NCBI GenBank assembly: GCA_963711035.1
Contig: CAVQCN010000002.1
Location: forward strand, 62,001 to 126,000
From: WHTK01 sp963711035
Lineage (GTDB): Bacteria; Chloroflexota; Dehalococcoidia; DSTF01; WHTK01
DNA length: 64,000 bases
Direction: 5' to 3'
Below are positions 50,888 through 59,430 of this stretch, piece after piece. The notes under the pieces were generated by a model. That model saw nothing but the letters and a program-made list of their open reading frames with translations. It was not told the origin of the DNA and made no database searches. Numbering within the stretch: position 1 is the stretch's first letter; every line of letters begins with the position of its first letter. The position numbers were made by a program, and so were the translations under genes.

Positions 50888-51262
50888 ATGAAGTTGAGCG
50901 GTCGTAAGGCGGGGAACCTCACTCTTTTCATCGATGCCTCCAGTAACGAAGTAGTCCTCAAAATCCAGGTTGACTCCCAAGGACGCCCACTCATCGCCTA
51001 CCACCTCTACGACGCTCGCGGCAGACTGGTCGCCGACTCCCCAGAACCGCGCGAGTTCCCGGATGGCGTACAGGTTCGCGCCGAGGACGACGAGCTGTTG
51101 CTCGACATCCCTTCCGACCAGCAGTGCCACATCTGCTATCACCTCTACAGCAGGCAAGGACAGCCGCTGACCGTCTCCGACGGCATGCGCACGCAGGTGT
51201 ACCCTGCCCTGCGCATGGACGGCCGTACTATGGCGTCCGGCCGCTCCAAAGACCTCGTCTAG
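50888..51262 (+). CDS. Small protein with an internal repeat, unknown
   Basis: This is a 124-residue protein with GGAGG 12 bases before the ATG. Two similar units can be seen: LIAYHLYDARGRLVADSPEP and HICYHLYSRQGQPLTVSDGM, each a beta hairpin with a YHLY core. Acidic strands lie between them (VRAEDDELLLDIPSDQ). No signal or membrane segment is present, so it is probably cytoplasmic. No family is recognised. Codon use agrees with its neighbours and the frame is clean, so it is likely a real gene. Confidence 0.6.
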   Translation: MKLSGRKAGNLTLFIDASSNEVVLKIQVDSQGRPLIAYHLYDARGRLVADSPEPREFPDGVQVRAEDDELLLDIPSDQQCHICYHLYSRQGQPLTVSDGMRTQVYPALRMDGRTMASGRSKDLV

Positions 51263-51389
51263 GGATTGGCATCCCGCGCACTGCCGCGCGGAGAGCCGGG
51301 TGACGCGCGACCTCCGTCTGGGACCGTCCGACGCTCCACAGTCCAAGCCGATAAGCTGCGGGCCAGAGTTCTTGGCGTGACTACTGCCG

Positions 51390-51418
51390 TTGCCAGATTG
51401 CTCCTTTGCCCGATAGCC
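51390..51418. repeat. Short repeat related to the 25.9 kb inverted repeat
   Basis: TTGCCAGATTGC and TTTGCCCGATAGCCC. The same two blocks occur, in reversed order, in the right arm and flank of 25872-25940. Confidence 0.5.
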
Positions 51419-51422
51419 CTCG

Positions 51423-52547
51423 TTATCCCCAGACCTTTCGCGCCGTCTCGACGACCAGCTCGAGCTTGCGACGCTGCTCGTCCCAGGTCAGCGGATTGCC
51501 CTGCACGGTCGAGGCGAAGCCGCACTGCGGACTCAGCGCCAGTTGCTCCAGAGGCAGGTAGCGTGCCGCCTCCTCGATGCGGCGGCGTAGCGCGTCCTGC
51601 GACTCGAGTTCCCCTGCCTTGGTCGTGACCAGGCCGAGCACCGCGATCGTGCCCGCGGGCACGTAGCGCAGCGGCTCGAAGCCGCCGGCACGCTCCGTGT
51701 CGTACTCCAGCAGCAGGCGGTCGACGGTGAGCGAGCCGAAGACCTGCTCGGCGATGGCGTCGTAGCCGCCGCTGGTGTGCCATGCCCCGCCAGTGCCGTT
51801 ACCGCGACAGAGGTGCATCGCCGTCGTGACGGCGCTGCGGTCGATGCCGGCGAACGCGGCGCTGTCCGCCTCGATGTCCTCACGCAGGGCCTGCTCCGGG
51901 TCGATGCCCAACGACCGCCAGCGTTCGACGCGGGATGGGTCGATGTAGTCGGGGTAGTGCGGGTTGTCGAGCTGGATGTAGTCGACGCCCTGGGCGATGA
52001 GCGCCTGCACCTCCGAGCGGATGATGGCCGCAACGTCCTGCAACAGCTCGGCGCGGCTCGCGTAGACGGCATCGGTGACGCCGGGCGAGAAGCCGCGCGC
52101 CACGACGTACGAGGGCGCCGGCATCGTCACCTTGACCGGGCCGGGCGCGTGCTGCTTCAGGAAGCTGGCCTCATGCGCGGTGAGGCGGCGGCGCTGCTGC
52201 AGCTTGCGACCGATGACGCCGCGCGGCGCTGGTGCCGGAGCGGGTGGCGCCGGCGTGGCCACGCGGCCGCCCTGGAACTGCACCGTAACGGCCGGCCGGC
52301 CTTCGACGTAGCCATCGACGGAATCGGCGAAGTCGGAGGCCCAGCCGCCGCGGCGGTACTCGCCGTCGCTGAAGACGTCGATCCCGGCCTGGCGCTGCAT
52401 CTCCAGCACCTGCAGCACCGCCTTGTCCTCCACCTCGCGCAGTTGATTGAGGTCGATCCTGCCCTCGGCAAAGGCGGCGCGGGCCGCCAGGAGCTCGGGC
52501 GGCCGCAAGAAGCTGCCGACCTGGTCGGCTCGATACGCGTTGGCCAT
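51423..52547 (-). CDS. MetE-like methionine synthase domain protein (YxjG/YxjH type)
   Basis: The start at 52547 follows GGAGGAGGAAG; the frame upstream has no similarity. The 374-residue single-barrel protein begins YRADQVGSFLRPPELLAARA, continues FSDGEYRRGGWASDF and YIQLDNPHYPDYID, and has the zinc ligands HLCRGN (His, Cys) and LSPQCGFAST (Cys). A Pro/Ala loop at ~110-125 is unusual. Members of this family are homocysteine or related thiol methyltransferases. It is the second core MetE-type protein of the window and lies directly after ahcY on the same strand, beyond a terminator. Confidence 0.8.
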   Translation of the reverse strand: MANAYRADQVGSFLRPPELLAARAAFAEGRIDLNQLREVEDKAVLQVLEMQRQAGIDVFSDGEYRRGGWASDFADSVDGYVEGRPAVTVQFQGGRVATPAPPAPAPAPRGVIGRKLQQRRRLTAHEASFLKQHAPGPVKVTMPAPSYVVARGFSPGVTDAVYASRAELLQDVAAIIRSEVQALIAQGVDYIQLDNPHYPDYIDPSRVERWRSLGIDPEQALREDIEADSAAFAGIDRSAVTTAMHLCRGNGTGGAWHTSGGYDAIAEQVFGSLTVDRLLLEYDTERAGGFEPLRYVPAGTIAVLGLVTTKAGELESQDALRRRIEEAARYLPLEQLALSPQCGFASTVQGNPLTWDEQRRKLELVVETARKVWG

Positions 52548-52596
52548 CGTCTCTTCCTCCTCCGGTTCGTGCCTGCTTACTCTACCCGCGGCGCAG

Positions 52597-52628
52597 CAAG
52601 AAGGGGAGGCAATCACCTCCCCTTCTTG
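52597..52628 (-). terminator. Terminator after ahcY
   Basis: CAAGAAGGGGAGG-CAATCA-CCTCCCCTTCTTG, a perfect 13-base stem, between ahcY and the MetE-like gene on the minus strand. The T-run is weak on either side, so some read-through is likely. Confidence 0.75.
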
Positions 52629-52668
52629 TGGTTCCGCTGTTTCGGCGGTTGAGCCGCCGTGCCAACGG

Positions 52669-54072
52669 CTAGTAGCGGTAGTGGTTGGGCTTGTAAGGCC
52701 CGTTCTTGGGCAGACCGATGTAGGTCGCCTGGCGGTCGGTCATCTCGGTCAGCTCGGCGCTCAGCTTGCTCAGCTGCAGGCGCGCAACCTTCTCGTCCAG
52801 CTCCTTGGGCAGGATGTAGACGCCGGTCGGGTAGTTCTGCGTCTTCGTGAACAGCTCGATCTGGGCCAGCACCTGGTTGGCGAAGGAGGAGCTCATCACG
52901 TACGACGGGTGGCCGGTGGCGCAACCGAGGTTCACGAGGCGGCCTTCGGCGAGCAGAATGATGCGCTTGCCGTCAGGGAAGATGATGTGATCGACCTGAG
53001 GCTTGATGTTCTCCCACTCGTAGTTCTTCAGGCCGGCCACGTCGATCTCGTTGTCGAAGTGACCGATGTTGCAGACGATGGCGTTGTTCTTCATCGCCTT
53101 CATGTGGTCGTGGGTGATGACGTTGAGGTTGCCAGTGGCCGTGACGAAGATGTCCGCCTTGTCAGCGGCGTAGTCCATCGTCACGACGCGGTAGCCTTCC
53201 ATCGCTGCCTGCAGGGCGCAAATCGGGTCGATCTCGGTAATCCAGACCTGGGCCTGCAGACCGCGCAGGGCCTGGGCCGAGCCCTTGCCGACCTCGCCGT
53301 AGCCGGCGACGACGGCAATCTTGCCCGCGATCATGACGTCGGTGGCCCGCTTGATGCCGTCGACCAGTGACTCTCGGCAGCCGTAGATGTTGTCGAACTT
53401 CGACTTGGTCACGGAGTCGTTGACGTTGATGGCGGGGAAGAGCAGGCGCTCGTCCTTCTCCATCTGGTAGAGACGGTGCACGCCTGTCGTCGTCTCCTCT
53501 GAGACGCCCTTGATGTTCTTGGCGATGTTGGAGTAGAAGTGCGGGTTCTCCGCCAGGCGCTTCTTGATGGCAGCGAACAGGTGCTGCTCCTCTTCGCTGC
53601 TCGGGTTGTCGAGAACGCTGGGGTCCTGCTCCGCGGTGGAGCCGAGGTGGACGAGGAGCGTGGCGTCGCCGCCGTCGTCCAGGATCATGTTGGGGCCCTC
53701 GCCGTTGGGGAACTCGAGGATGCGGTGGGTGAACTGCCAGTACTCCTCCATCGACTCGCCCTTGTAGGCGAAGACCGGCGTACCACCCGCGGCGATCGCC
53801 GCGGCAGCGTGGTCCTGGGTGGAGAAGACGTTGCAGGAGGCCCAGCGCACCTGTGCGCCGAGCGCCACCAGCGTCTCGATCAGGACGGCGGTCTGGATCG
53901 TCATGTGCAGCGATCCGGCGATGCGCGCGCCCTTCAGCGGCTGGCTGGCGGCGAACTCGGAGCGGATGGCCATCAGGGCCGGCATCTCCGACTCGGCGAT
54001 CGTCATCTCCTTGCGACCGAAGTCGGCCTGGCCGATGTCGGCGACTCGATAGTCCGGGGACATTGTCGTCAT
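52669..54072 (-). CDS. ahcY: S-adenosylhomocysteine hydrolase
   Basis: This 467-residue protein is the bacterial long form with the ~40-residue insert (region ILDDGGDATLLVHLGSTAEQ at ~130). NAD binding is shown by VAGYGEVGKGSAQALRGL (~255), substrate sites by the HMTIQTAVLIETL and EITTTGVHRLYQM-like segments, and the C-terminus ends in KPNHYRY with the NAD-contacting lysine and tyrosine. It splits SAH to adenosine and homocysteine. GAGAGGAG precedes the ATG at 54072; a second in-frame ATG lies 9 bases later. The upstream leader holds an SAH riboswitch. Confidence 0.98.
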   Translation of the reverse strand: MTTMSPDYRVADIGQADFGRKEMTIAESEMPALMAIRSEFAASQPLKGARIAGSLHMTIQTAVLIETLVALGAQVRWASCNVFSTQDHAAAAIAAGGTPVFAYKGESMEEYWQFTHRILEFPNGEGPNMILDDGGDATLLVHLGSTAEQDPSVLDNPSSEEEQHLFAAIKKRLAENPHFYSNIAKNIKGVSEETTTGVHRLYQMEKDERLLFPAINVNDSVTKSKFDNIYGCRESLVDGIKRATDVMIAGKIAVVAGYGEVGKGSAQALRGLQAQVWITEIDPICALQAAMEGYRVVTMDYAADKADIFVTATGNLNVITHDHMKAMKNNAIVCNIGHFDNEIDVAGLKNYEWENIKPQVDHIIFPDGKRIILLAEGRLVNLGCATGHPSYVMSSSFANQVLAQIELFTKTQNYPTGVYILPKELDEKVARLQLSKLSAELTEMTDRQATYIGLPKNGPYKPNHYRY

Positions 54073-54104
54073 AGGTGTGAACTCCTCTCAGCGCTACGCG
54101 GGCT

Positions 54105-54193
54105 CAAAAACAACGGCGCCCGCACCTCATCCGATGCGAGCGCCGTTCGTTAGCTGAGCCTGACCCACTCCGGGGGACGCAGCGCTCCTCAGC
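54105..54193 (-). promoter_or_regulatory. SAH riboswitch with overlapping intrinsic terminator
   Basis: On the minus strand the leader reads CTGAGGAGCGCTGCG (from 54192), then a CCCC...GGGTC hairpin, CAGGCTCAG, and AACGGCGCTC. CTGAG/CTCAG forms P1, and GAGCGC with GGCGCTC forms the pseudoknot, the known SAH aptamer pattern. The strand AACGGCGCTCGCATC (54133-54147) is also the 5' arm of a terminator whose other arm GAGGTGCGGGCGCCGTT (54112-54128) is followed by GTTTTTG. Ligand binding should therefore block termination and turn ahcY on when SAH accumulates. This is the best-supported regulatory element in the window. Confidence 0.88.
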
Positions 54194-54199
54194 AGATAA

Positions 54200-54230
54200 A
54201 TTATACTGCTCGCGACCATTTCCGTCGCAA
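54200..54230 (-). promoter_or_regulatory. Promoter of the riboswitch-ahcY message
   Basis: A perfect TATAAT (54200-54205) and TTGCGA (54225-54230) with a 19-base spacer on the minus strand. The expected transcript start is around 54193, at the first base of the SAH aptamer. Confidence 0.7.
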
Positions 54231-54261
54231 CAGGACCGGCGGTCGCGACCGGTGCCTGCTG

Positions 54262-54286
54262 CACTGGGAGGACGAGCCTCCCAGTG
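54262..54286 (-). terminator. Hairpin after metK
   Basis: CACTGGGAGG-ACGAG-CCTCCCAGTG, a perfect 10-base stem 17 bases after the metK stop, with no T-run. It separates metK from the ahcY promoter. Confidence 0.65.
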
Positions 54287-54302
54287 GCTCAGCGCCTGCT
54301 TC

Positions 54303-55526
54303 TTAGCTGGCGCTGGCAGCCTTCTTCAGGGCGTCGACGCGGTCCAGGTGCTCCCAGGGCAGGTCGATGTCCGTGCGGCCGAAGTGGCCGTAGGCAGCGG
54401 TCTGCTTGTAGATCGGCCGGCGCAGGTCCAGGTCGCGGATCATCGCGGCCGGGCGCAGGTCGAACGTCGACTGGATGGCGCGTTGGATCGTCTCGATCGG
54501 AACCGTCTCGGTGCCGAACGTCTCGACCGAAACGCTGACGGGCGTCGCAACGCCGATGGCGTAGGCCAGCTGCACTTCGCAGCGCGGCGCCAGGCCGGCG
54601 GCGACGACGTTCTTGGCGACCCAGCGGGCGCCGTACGCGCCGGAGCGGTCGACCTTTGTCGGGTCCTTGCCGGAGAAGGCGCCACCACCGTGGCGGGCCA
54701 TACCGCCGTAGGTGTCGACGATGATCTTGCGGCCGGTCAGACCGGAGTCGCCAAAGGGACCACCGATGACAAAGCGGCCGGTCGGGTTGATGTAGTAGTG
54801 GGTCTTCTCGTCCAGCAGGTGGGCGTCGATCACGGGCTCGATGACGTGCTTCTTGATCGCAGCCTCGATCTCGTCGTGAGTGACATCTTCCGCGTGCTGG
54901 GTGGAGATGACGATGGTGTCGACGCGCACCGGGCGGCCGTAGTTGTACTCGACCGTGACCTGGCTCTTGCCGTCGGGGCGCAGCCACGGCAGGGTGCCGT
55001 TCTTGCGTACCTCTGCCAGGCGGCGCGTTAGACGGTGTGACAGGGCGATGGACATCGGCATGTACTCGGGCGTCTCGTCGCACGCAAAGCCGATCATCAT
55101 GCCCTGGTCGCCGGCGCCGGTGTCGAGCTCGTCCGCGAGGGAGCCTTCCTTCGCCTCGAGCGCCTTGTCGACACCAAGAGCGATGTCGGCAGACTGACCG
55201 ATGAGGCGAACCTCGACGTGAGCGGTCTCGGCGCTGCAGCCGTAGGAGCGGTCGGTGTAGCCGATCTCGGTCAGCGTCTTGCGGACCAGCTCGTCGACCA
55301 CTTCTGGCGGAGGCAGAGGCGTAACCTCACCATAGACCCACACGAAGTCGTCCTGGTCGTCCGACTTGATGCTGGACTCGCACGCCACGCGAGCGTTGGG
55401 GGTCTGGGTCAGGCACCAGTCGAGGACGGCGTCAGACAGCTGGTCACAGATCTTGTCTGGGTGGCCTTCCGTGACGCTTTCGCTCGTCCAAAGGTACTTG
55501 GGACTCCGCTGGAACGTTGTGGTCAT
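54303..55526 (-). CDS. metK: S-adenosylmethionine synthetase
   Basis: This 407-residue protein has all MetK motifs: WTSESVTEGHPDKICDQLSD at the N-terminus, GAGDQGMMIGFACDETPEYMP (~125), and the P-loop-like GGGAFSGKDPTKVDRSGAYG (~275) with the catalytic lysine and phosphate ligands. It makes SAM from methionine and ATP. GAAGGAG precedes the ATG. It lies downstream of the PucR-like regulator and upstream of ahcY, so synthesis and recycling of SAM are adjacent. Two hairpins upstream (GGCAC-GCAA-GTGCC and GCGGTT-GGATG-AACCGC) are not a SAM riboswitch class I recognise. Confidence 0.98.
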   Translation of the reverse strand: MTTTFQRSPKYLWTSESVTEGHPDKICDQLSDAVLDWCLTQTPNARVACESSIKSDDQDDFVWVYGEVTPLPPPEVVDELVRKTLTEIGYTDRSYGCSAETAHVEVRLIGQSADIALGVDKALEAKEGSLADELDTGAGDQGMMIGFACDETPEYMPMSIALSHRLTRRLAEVRKNGTLPWLRPDGKSQVTVEYNYGRPVRVDTIVISTQHAEDVTHDEIEAAIKKHVIEPVIDAHLLDEKTHYYINPTGRFVIGGPFGDSGLTGRKIIVDTYGGMARHGGGAFSGKDPTKVDRSGAYGARWVAKNVVAAGLAPRCEVQLAYAIGVATPVSVSVETFGTETVPIETIQRAIQSTFDLRPAAMIRDLDLRRPIYKQTAAYGHFGRTDIDLPWEHLDRVDALKKAASAS

Positions 55527-55879
55527 TCACTACTCCTTCATGTTCTCGGCACTTGCGTGCCGTGTACTCGGCGGTTCATCCAACCGCGACTCGGCTCAAG
55601 GTTTGGACGCTGACTATCGGTGCGTCGTTTGCGCATTAGGCCTGTGGAAGCCAAGAGTACACTTCTCTGCTTGCGGTATTCTGGCCTGCCGACCAGTCCC
55701 GATCATCAGGCCGACGAACGAACTTGCGCGCGACGGCCTTGTGGTCAGGCCACATCTCGAAGCTTGAAAAATCGCCTTCGGCAGGTGTGCCACGCCCGGT
55801 TCGTCGCGCCGGCTTTGGCCCTCGCCTACGAAGATATGCGGGTCTCTGCTTCACCCAAGAAGACGCCGCGTCGCTCGCC
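55527..55879. other. metK upstream region
   Basis: No gene is supported in these 353 bases. Close to metK, on the minus strand, lie two small hairpins (GCGGTT/AACCGC near 55571-55588 and GGCAC/GTGCC near 55549-55562). No SAM-I, SAM-II or SAM-IV core could be matched by eye. Confidence 0.35.
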
Positions 55880-57337
55880 TCAGCTCGATACGTCGGCGTC
55901 CTCGAGAATCATCAGTGCGACGCGCGCCAACAGCGAGTCTTCGGTCTTCGTGAGGTCGAGGCCCGTGATCGCCTGGATGCGCTGGATGCGGTACGCGGCC
56001 GTGTTGACGTGGACGAACAGCTCGCGGGCCGTGGCCTGCAGATTGTTGTTATTCGCCAAATACGCCGCGATCGTGCGCACGAAATCGGTGCGGTGCCGCT
56101 TGTCGTACTCCAGCAGCGGCCCCAGCGTCTGGTCGACGAAAGCGCGCAGCTCCTGGCGGTCCGAAACGTGGAACAGCAGCCGATAGAGTCCAAGGTCCTC
56201 GAAGCAGAGCACGTCGCCGCGACGGCCGAAGCGGCTTGCAACCTCCGCCGAACGCCGCGCCTGGTCATACGACCGCGACAGCTCACGCGGCGAGCGGCAC
56301 AGGCCGCTGACGCCGATCGTGAGCGGCGAATCGGGGTACAGCGACGCAACGTACAGCGAGACGCTGCGACCCAGGTCGGCAGCGGACGGCTCCGCGTCAT
56401 CCGGCACCAGCGCCACCAGCTCATTGCGCCGGCGGCTGACGATGGCGCGCGGCGCGCGGTCGCGTACGAGGTGCGCCGCGCTATCGAGCAGGCGGCGACG
56501 GGAGCTGGCCGTCCAGCTCGCGTCTGAGCCGATCGACGATTCGGAGCCGCGGGAGCTATCCGGCAGGAAGACGAGCAGCCGGTAGCTGATCGTCTCGTCG
56601 TAGCCTAGGCGGCGGGCGCGCTCGCGCGTGGCCTGCTCGTCCGTCACCTGGCCCAACAGCAGGCCATCGAGCAGCTCGTCGCGCAACTCGCGCGTTACTT
56701 CAGTAGTGAGACGTTCCCGCATGAGGGCGAGGGCGTAGACGCTGGCCGCGTGCTGAGCCGCGAGCAGCTCGGCCTCGGCCTGCGCGATCGTCTCTTGCGT
56801 CGATGCATCATCGAAGTCGACGTGGCCTTCCGGCTCCAGGATTGCCAGGTAGCCCAGCGTGTCTTCCCCGGCCACGACCGGCGCCAGCACGCAGCCCTGA
56901 TTCACTCCCCACGCCGGCAGCGGTGGCAGACGCAGTGAGCGACGCTCGCCGGCCATCGTCTGCAGCACGCGGGCTACGTAGGCCTCGTTCGGGTTCCAGG
57001 CGATGCTCGATGCGACGGCGGCCTTGTCCTGTCCCTCCGGCGCGACGACGTCTAGCGTCAACGGGCGCAGCATCGGGTCAAGCAGCAGGATGGTGCGCTG
57101 CACCAGCTCCGAGAGGGCAACGGTGATCGACGCCGCGTCGGCGCCTTGCAGGACGAGAGCGCCGAGCCGGTCGTAGATCGCGACCAGGAGGCGCAGGTTG
57201 TCGTTCTCACGTTGTAGCAGGTGGACCGAGCCGCGCAGCGAGCCGGAATCCTCGGCCTGCACGCCCTCGCGGTTGGTCTCTGTATCCTGCGAGCCGTTGG
57301 GCTTGCGGGACCGGCTGACTGGCGTCCTGTTAGCCAT
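55880..57337 (-). CDS. PucR/CdaR-family transcriptional regulator
   Basis: The start at 57337 is chosen because this ATG overlaps the last 8 bases of the upstream gene (ATGGCTAA), a typical coupled start. The 485-residue protein has a long N-terminal sensory part (~40-260; LLVAIYDRLGALVLQGAD and a GAF-like stretch VNQGCVLAPVVAGEDTLGYLAIL), a GGDEF-like central part, and the C-terminal HTH_30 domain: AYLANNNNLQATARELFVHVNTAAYRIQRIQAITGLDL. Relatives control purine, amino-acid or sugar-acid catabolism. Its place between a methionine synthase fusion and metK suggests it senses a one-carbon or methionine-cycle metabolite. Confidence 0.88.
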   Translation of the reverse strand: MANRTPVSRSRKPNGSQDTETNREGVQAEDSGSLRGSVHLLQRENDNLRLLVAIYDRLGALVLQGADAASITVALSELVQRTILLLDPMLRPLTLDVVAPEGQDKAAVASSIAWNPNEAYVARVLQTMAGERRSLRLPPLPAWGVNQGCVLAPVVAGEDTLGYLAILEPEGHVDFDDASTQETIAQAEAELLAAQHAASVYALALMRERLTTEVTRELRDELLDGLLLGQVTDEQATRERARRLGYDETISYRLLVFLPDSSRGSESSIGSDASWTASSRRRLLDSAAHLVRDRAPRAIVSRRRNELVALVPDDAEPSAADLGRSVSLYVASLYPDSPLTIGVSGLCRSPRELSRSYDQARRSAEVASRFGRRGDVLCFEDLGLYRLLFHVSDRQELRAFVDQTLGPLLEYDKRHRTDFVRTIAAYLANNNNLQATARELFVHVNTAAYRIQRIQAITGLDLTKTEDSLLARVALMILEDADVSS

Positions 57338-59228
57338 GTGCCACCTTGCTTGCCGCCTGCTCCCGGAGCAGACCGAGGAGCTCATCGGCCGTGTTCGCCG
57401 AGGACGAGAGCACGACGCCGCGCACCCGGGCGTCTTCGCGCGCCCGCTGCATGAGCTCGCGGGCGATGGCTTGGCCTTCGGCCGCGGCGTCCGGACCGGC
57501 CGAGGCCATGCGCTCCATCACGCTCTCGGGCAGGCTCATACCCGGCACCTCGTGATTGAGGAACTCGGCGTGACGGAAGTCGCGCAGCGGCATGACGCCC
57601 ACGAGAATCGGGAAATTCTCCGGCAGGTCGATCGCGTCCAGCAGCTTGTCGAGGGCGCTGATGTCGAATACCGGCGGCGTGATCAGGAAATCGACGCCGG
57701 CGTCGATCTTGCGGCGGGCGTCTTCCACCTCGCGTTCGGGGTCGAGCGCGGCGGGATTGATGCGGGCGCCAATCACGAAGGCGGTCGGTTGGGCGAGGTC
57801 GATGCCGTGGCGGTCGCGTCCCTGGTTGAGCTTGTGCAGCAGGCGGATGAGCTCGACGGAATCGACGTCCCAAAAACCGCCTGTGTTGGGGTAATCGCCG
57901 AGCAGTGGCGGCACGCCGGTGCGGCAGAGCACGTTGCGGATGCCGAAGGCGTAGGCGCCCAGCAGGTCGGCCTGCAGCCCCATGACGCTCTTCTCCCACG
58001 TGGCGACGGTGAGAATAGTCTCGAGGTCCTGGACGCGCTGCTGAGCAAGCACGGCGATGCTCGTCGGGCTCACCTGGGCGCGCGGGCTGTTGGGCGGCGA
58101 AACGAGGACCGCGTCGCAGCCTGCTTCCTTGAGCAGCGCGGCACTGCGCACGGCCTGATCGGCGGCGCCACCGGGCGGCGGCGCCAGCTCCGCTACGACG
58201 ACGAAGGTACCGCTCTCGAGCTTCTCCATCAGGCTGCTCTCGGCCTTGGGCTCACCGGGCACTGCGGGTGTGGCGCTGCGGTCGTCCGCTGGACGGGTCG
58301 AGCGCACTGGCGTCGAGCGCATACCTTTCACCGCGGATGCGACGGCCTCGACGTGGCCGGGCGTGGTGCCGCAACAGCCGCCGACCAGCGCGGCGCCGAT
58401 ATCGACGTAGCGGCTGGCGTAGCGCGCGAAGTAGGCGGGATCCGCTGTGTACTGGAAGCGGCCGTCGACGAAGCTGGGCGAGCCGGCGTTCGGCTGCGCG
58501 GCCAGCGGCATAGAAGTGTGCAGCGAGAGCTGGCGTACGATCTCGAGCAGGCCCTGAGGACCAAGTGTGCAGTTGGCGCCGAACGCGGCGAGGTCGAGGC
58601 CGTCGAGAGCGCGGGCGACTTCGGCAGGGCTCTCGCCGGCCAGCGTCTTGCCGTCGTCCAGGAAGGTCATCAGGGCGATGAGAGGCAGTGCGGAGTCGAC
58701 ATCCTTGGCCGCCGAAATGGCTTCGAGCAGCTCGTCGAGGTTGCCAAACGTCTCGAAGATTACGAGGTCTACGCCGCCTTCCTGCAACGCGCTGATCTGC
58801 TCGCGGAAGGCGTCTCGCAGGGCAGCGGTGGCGATGCGGCCGCGGGAGCTGGGCGGCGTCGCGGGGCTGACGGAGCCGGCGATGAGGACGTTGCGATCGG
58901 AAGCGCCGACCGCCGTGCGTGCGACCTGCACGGCAGCGCGGTTTATTTCGGCGACGCGGTCCTCGAGACCGTAGCGGGCCAGACGGGTGCGACAGGCACC
59001 GAAAGTGTTCGTCTCGATGATCTCCGCGCCCGCGGCGATGTAGGCGCCGTGCACGGCACCGACCAGATCCGGCCGCGAGACGTTCAGTTCAGGCAGCGAC
59101 AGGTCCAGGGGTACGCCGGCGGCCTGCAGCATCGTGCCCATGGCGCCGTCGCAGACCAGTACTCGGTTCGCGAGAATCTCGCGTACGTCGGTATGCCTGT
59201 TCCGTCGTGAAGACCCAGTTCTGCTCAC
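57330..59228 (-). CDS. Homocysteine S-methyltransferase / methylene-THF reductase fusion
   Basis: This protein is 632 residues with a GTG start. The N-terminal barrel (~15-310) is a homocysteine methyltransferase with DGAMGTMLQ, ETNTFGACRTRL and zinc ligands in FGANCTLGP and VGGCCGTTPGH. After a ~40-residue linker the C-terminal barrel (~340-620) is an MTHFR with VVAELAPPPGG, GLQADLLGAYAFGIRNVLC and ITPPVFDISALDKLL. This is the YitJ-type fusion, which lacks the B12-binding domains of MetH. How methyl groups reach homocysteine without cobalamin on the same chain is not clear. Second MTHFR of the window besides MetF. Confidence 0.9.
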   Translation of the reverse strand: MSRTGSSRRNRHTDVREILANRVLVCDGAMGTMLQAAGVPLDLSLPELNVSRPDLVGAVHGAYIAAGAEIIETNTFGACRTRLARYGLEDRVAEINRAAVQVARTAVGASDRNVLIAGSVSPATPPSSRGRIATAALRDAFREQISALQEGGVDLVIFETFGNLDELLEAISAAKDVDSALPLIALMTFLDDGKTLAGESPAEVARALDGLDLAAFGANCTLGPQGLLEIVRQLSLHTSMPLAAQPNAGSPSFVDGRFQYTADPAYFARYASRYVDIGAALVGGCCGTTPGHVEAVASAVKGMRSTPVRSTRPADDRSATPAVPGEPKAESSLMEKLESGTFVVVAELAPPPGGAADQAVRSAALLKEAGCDAVLVSPPNSPRAQVSPTSIAVLAQQRVQDLETILTVATWEKSVMGLQADLLGAYAFGIRNVLCRTGVPPLLGDYPNTGGFWDVDSVELIRLLHKLNQGRDRHGIDLAQPTAFVIGARINPAALDPEREVEDARRKIDAGVDFLITPPVFDISALDKLLDAIDLPENFPILVGVMPLRDFRHAEFLNHEVPGMSLPESVMERMASAGPDAAAEGQAIARELMQRAREDARVRGVVLSSSANTADELLGLLREQAASKVAHG

Positions 59229-59296
59229 GCTCGTTGTCGATCCTGTACAGGTACTGGCGGGGATAATAGAGCCTTTGTGCTCGTTCTGCCAAGAGA

Positions 59297-59325
59297 ATTA
59301 TACAAATCTTGTGTGGGCAATACAA
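59297..59325 (-). promoter_or_regulatory. Promoter of the homocysteine methyltransferase/MTHFR operon
   Basis: TTGTAT (59320-59325) and a perfect TATAAT (59297-59302) with a 17-base spacer on the minus strand, about 60 bases upstream of the GTG start at 59228. Confidence 0.75.
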
Positions 59326-59398
59326 AAGATGTCTCGCAGAGCTGTCAGCGGTCAGCCATCAGCCACGTGCGTCGGGGCGCGCGTCAGCGTGCCTGCCT

Positions 59399-59430
59399 GT
59401 CATTCTGAGCCGCCAGGCGAAGAATCTTCC
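59399..59430. repeat. Dispersed intergenic repeat A, copy 2
   Basis: TGTCATTCTGAGCCGCCAGG followed by CGAAGAATCTTCC. The inverse complement of its first 29 bases equals 5751-5779 exactly. It sits in a ~100-base stretch that is absent from the corresponding flank of fhs copy 1. Confidence 0.75.

Noticed and set aside
55527..55700. SAM riboswitch upstream of metK
   Set aside because: Two small hairpins are present, but no SAM-I, SAM-II or SAM-IV core was found.
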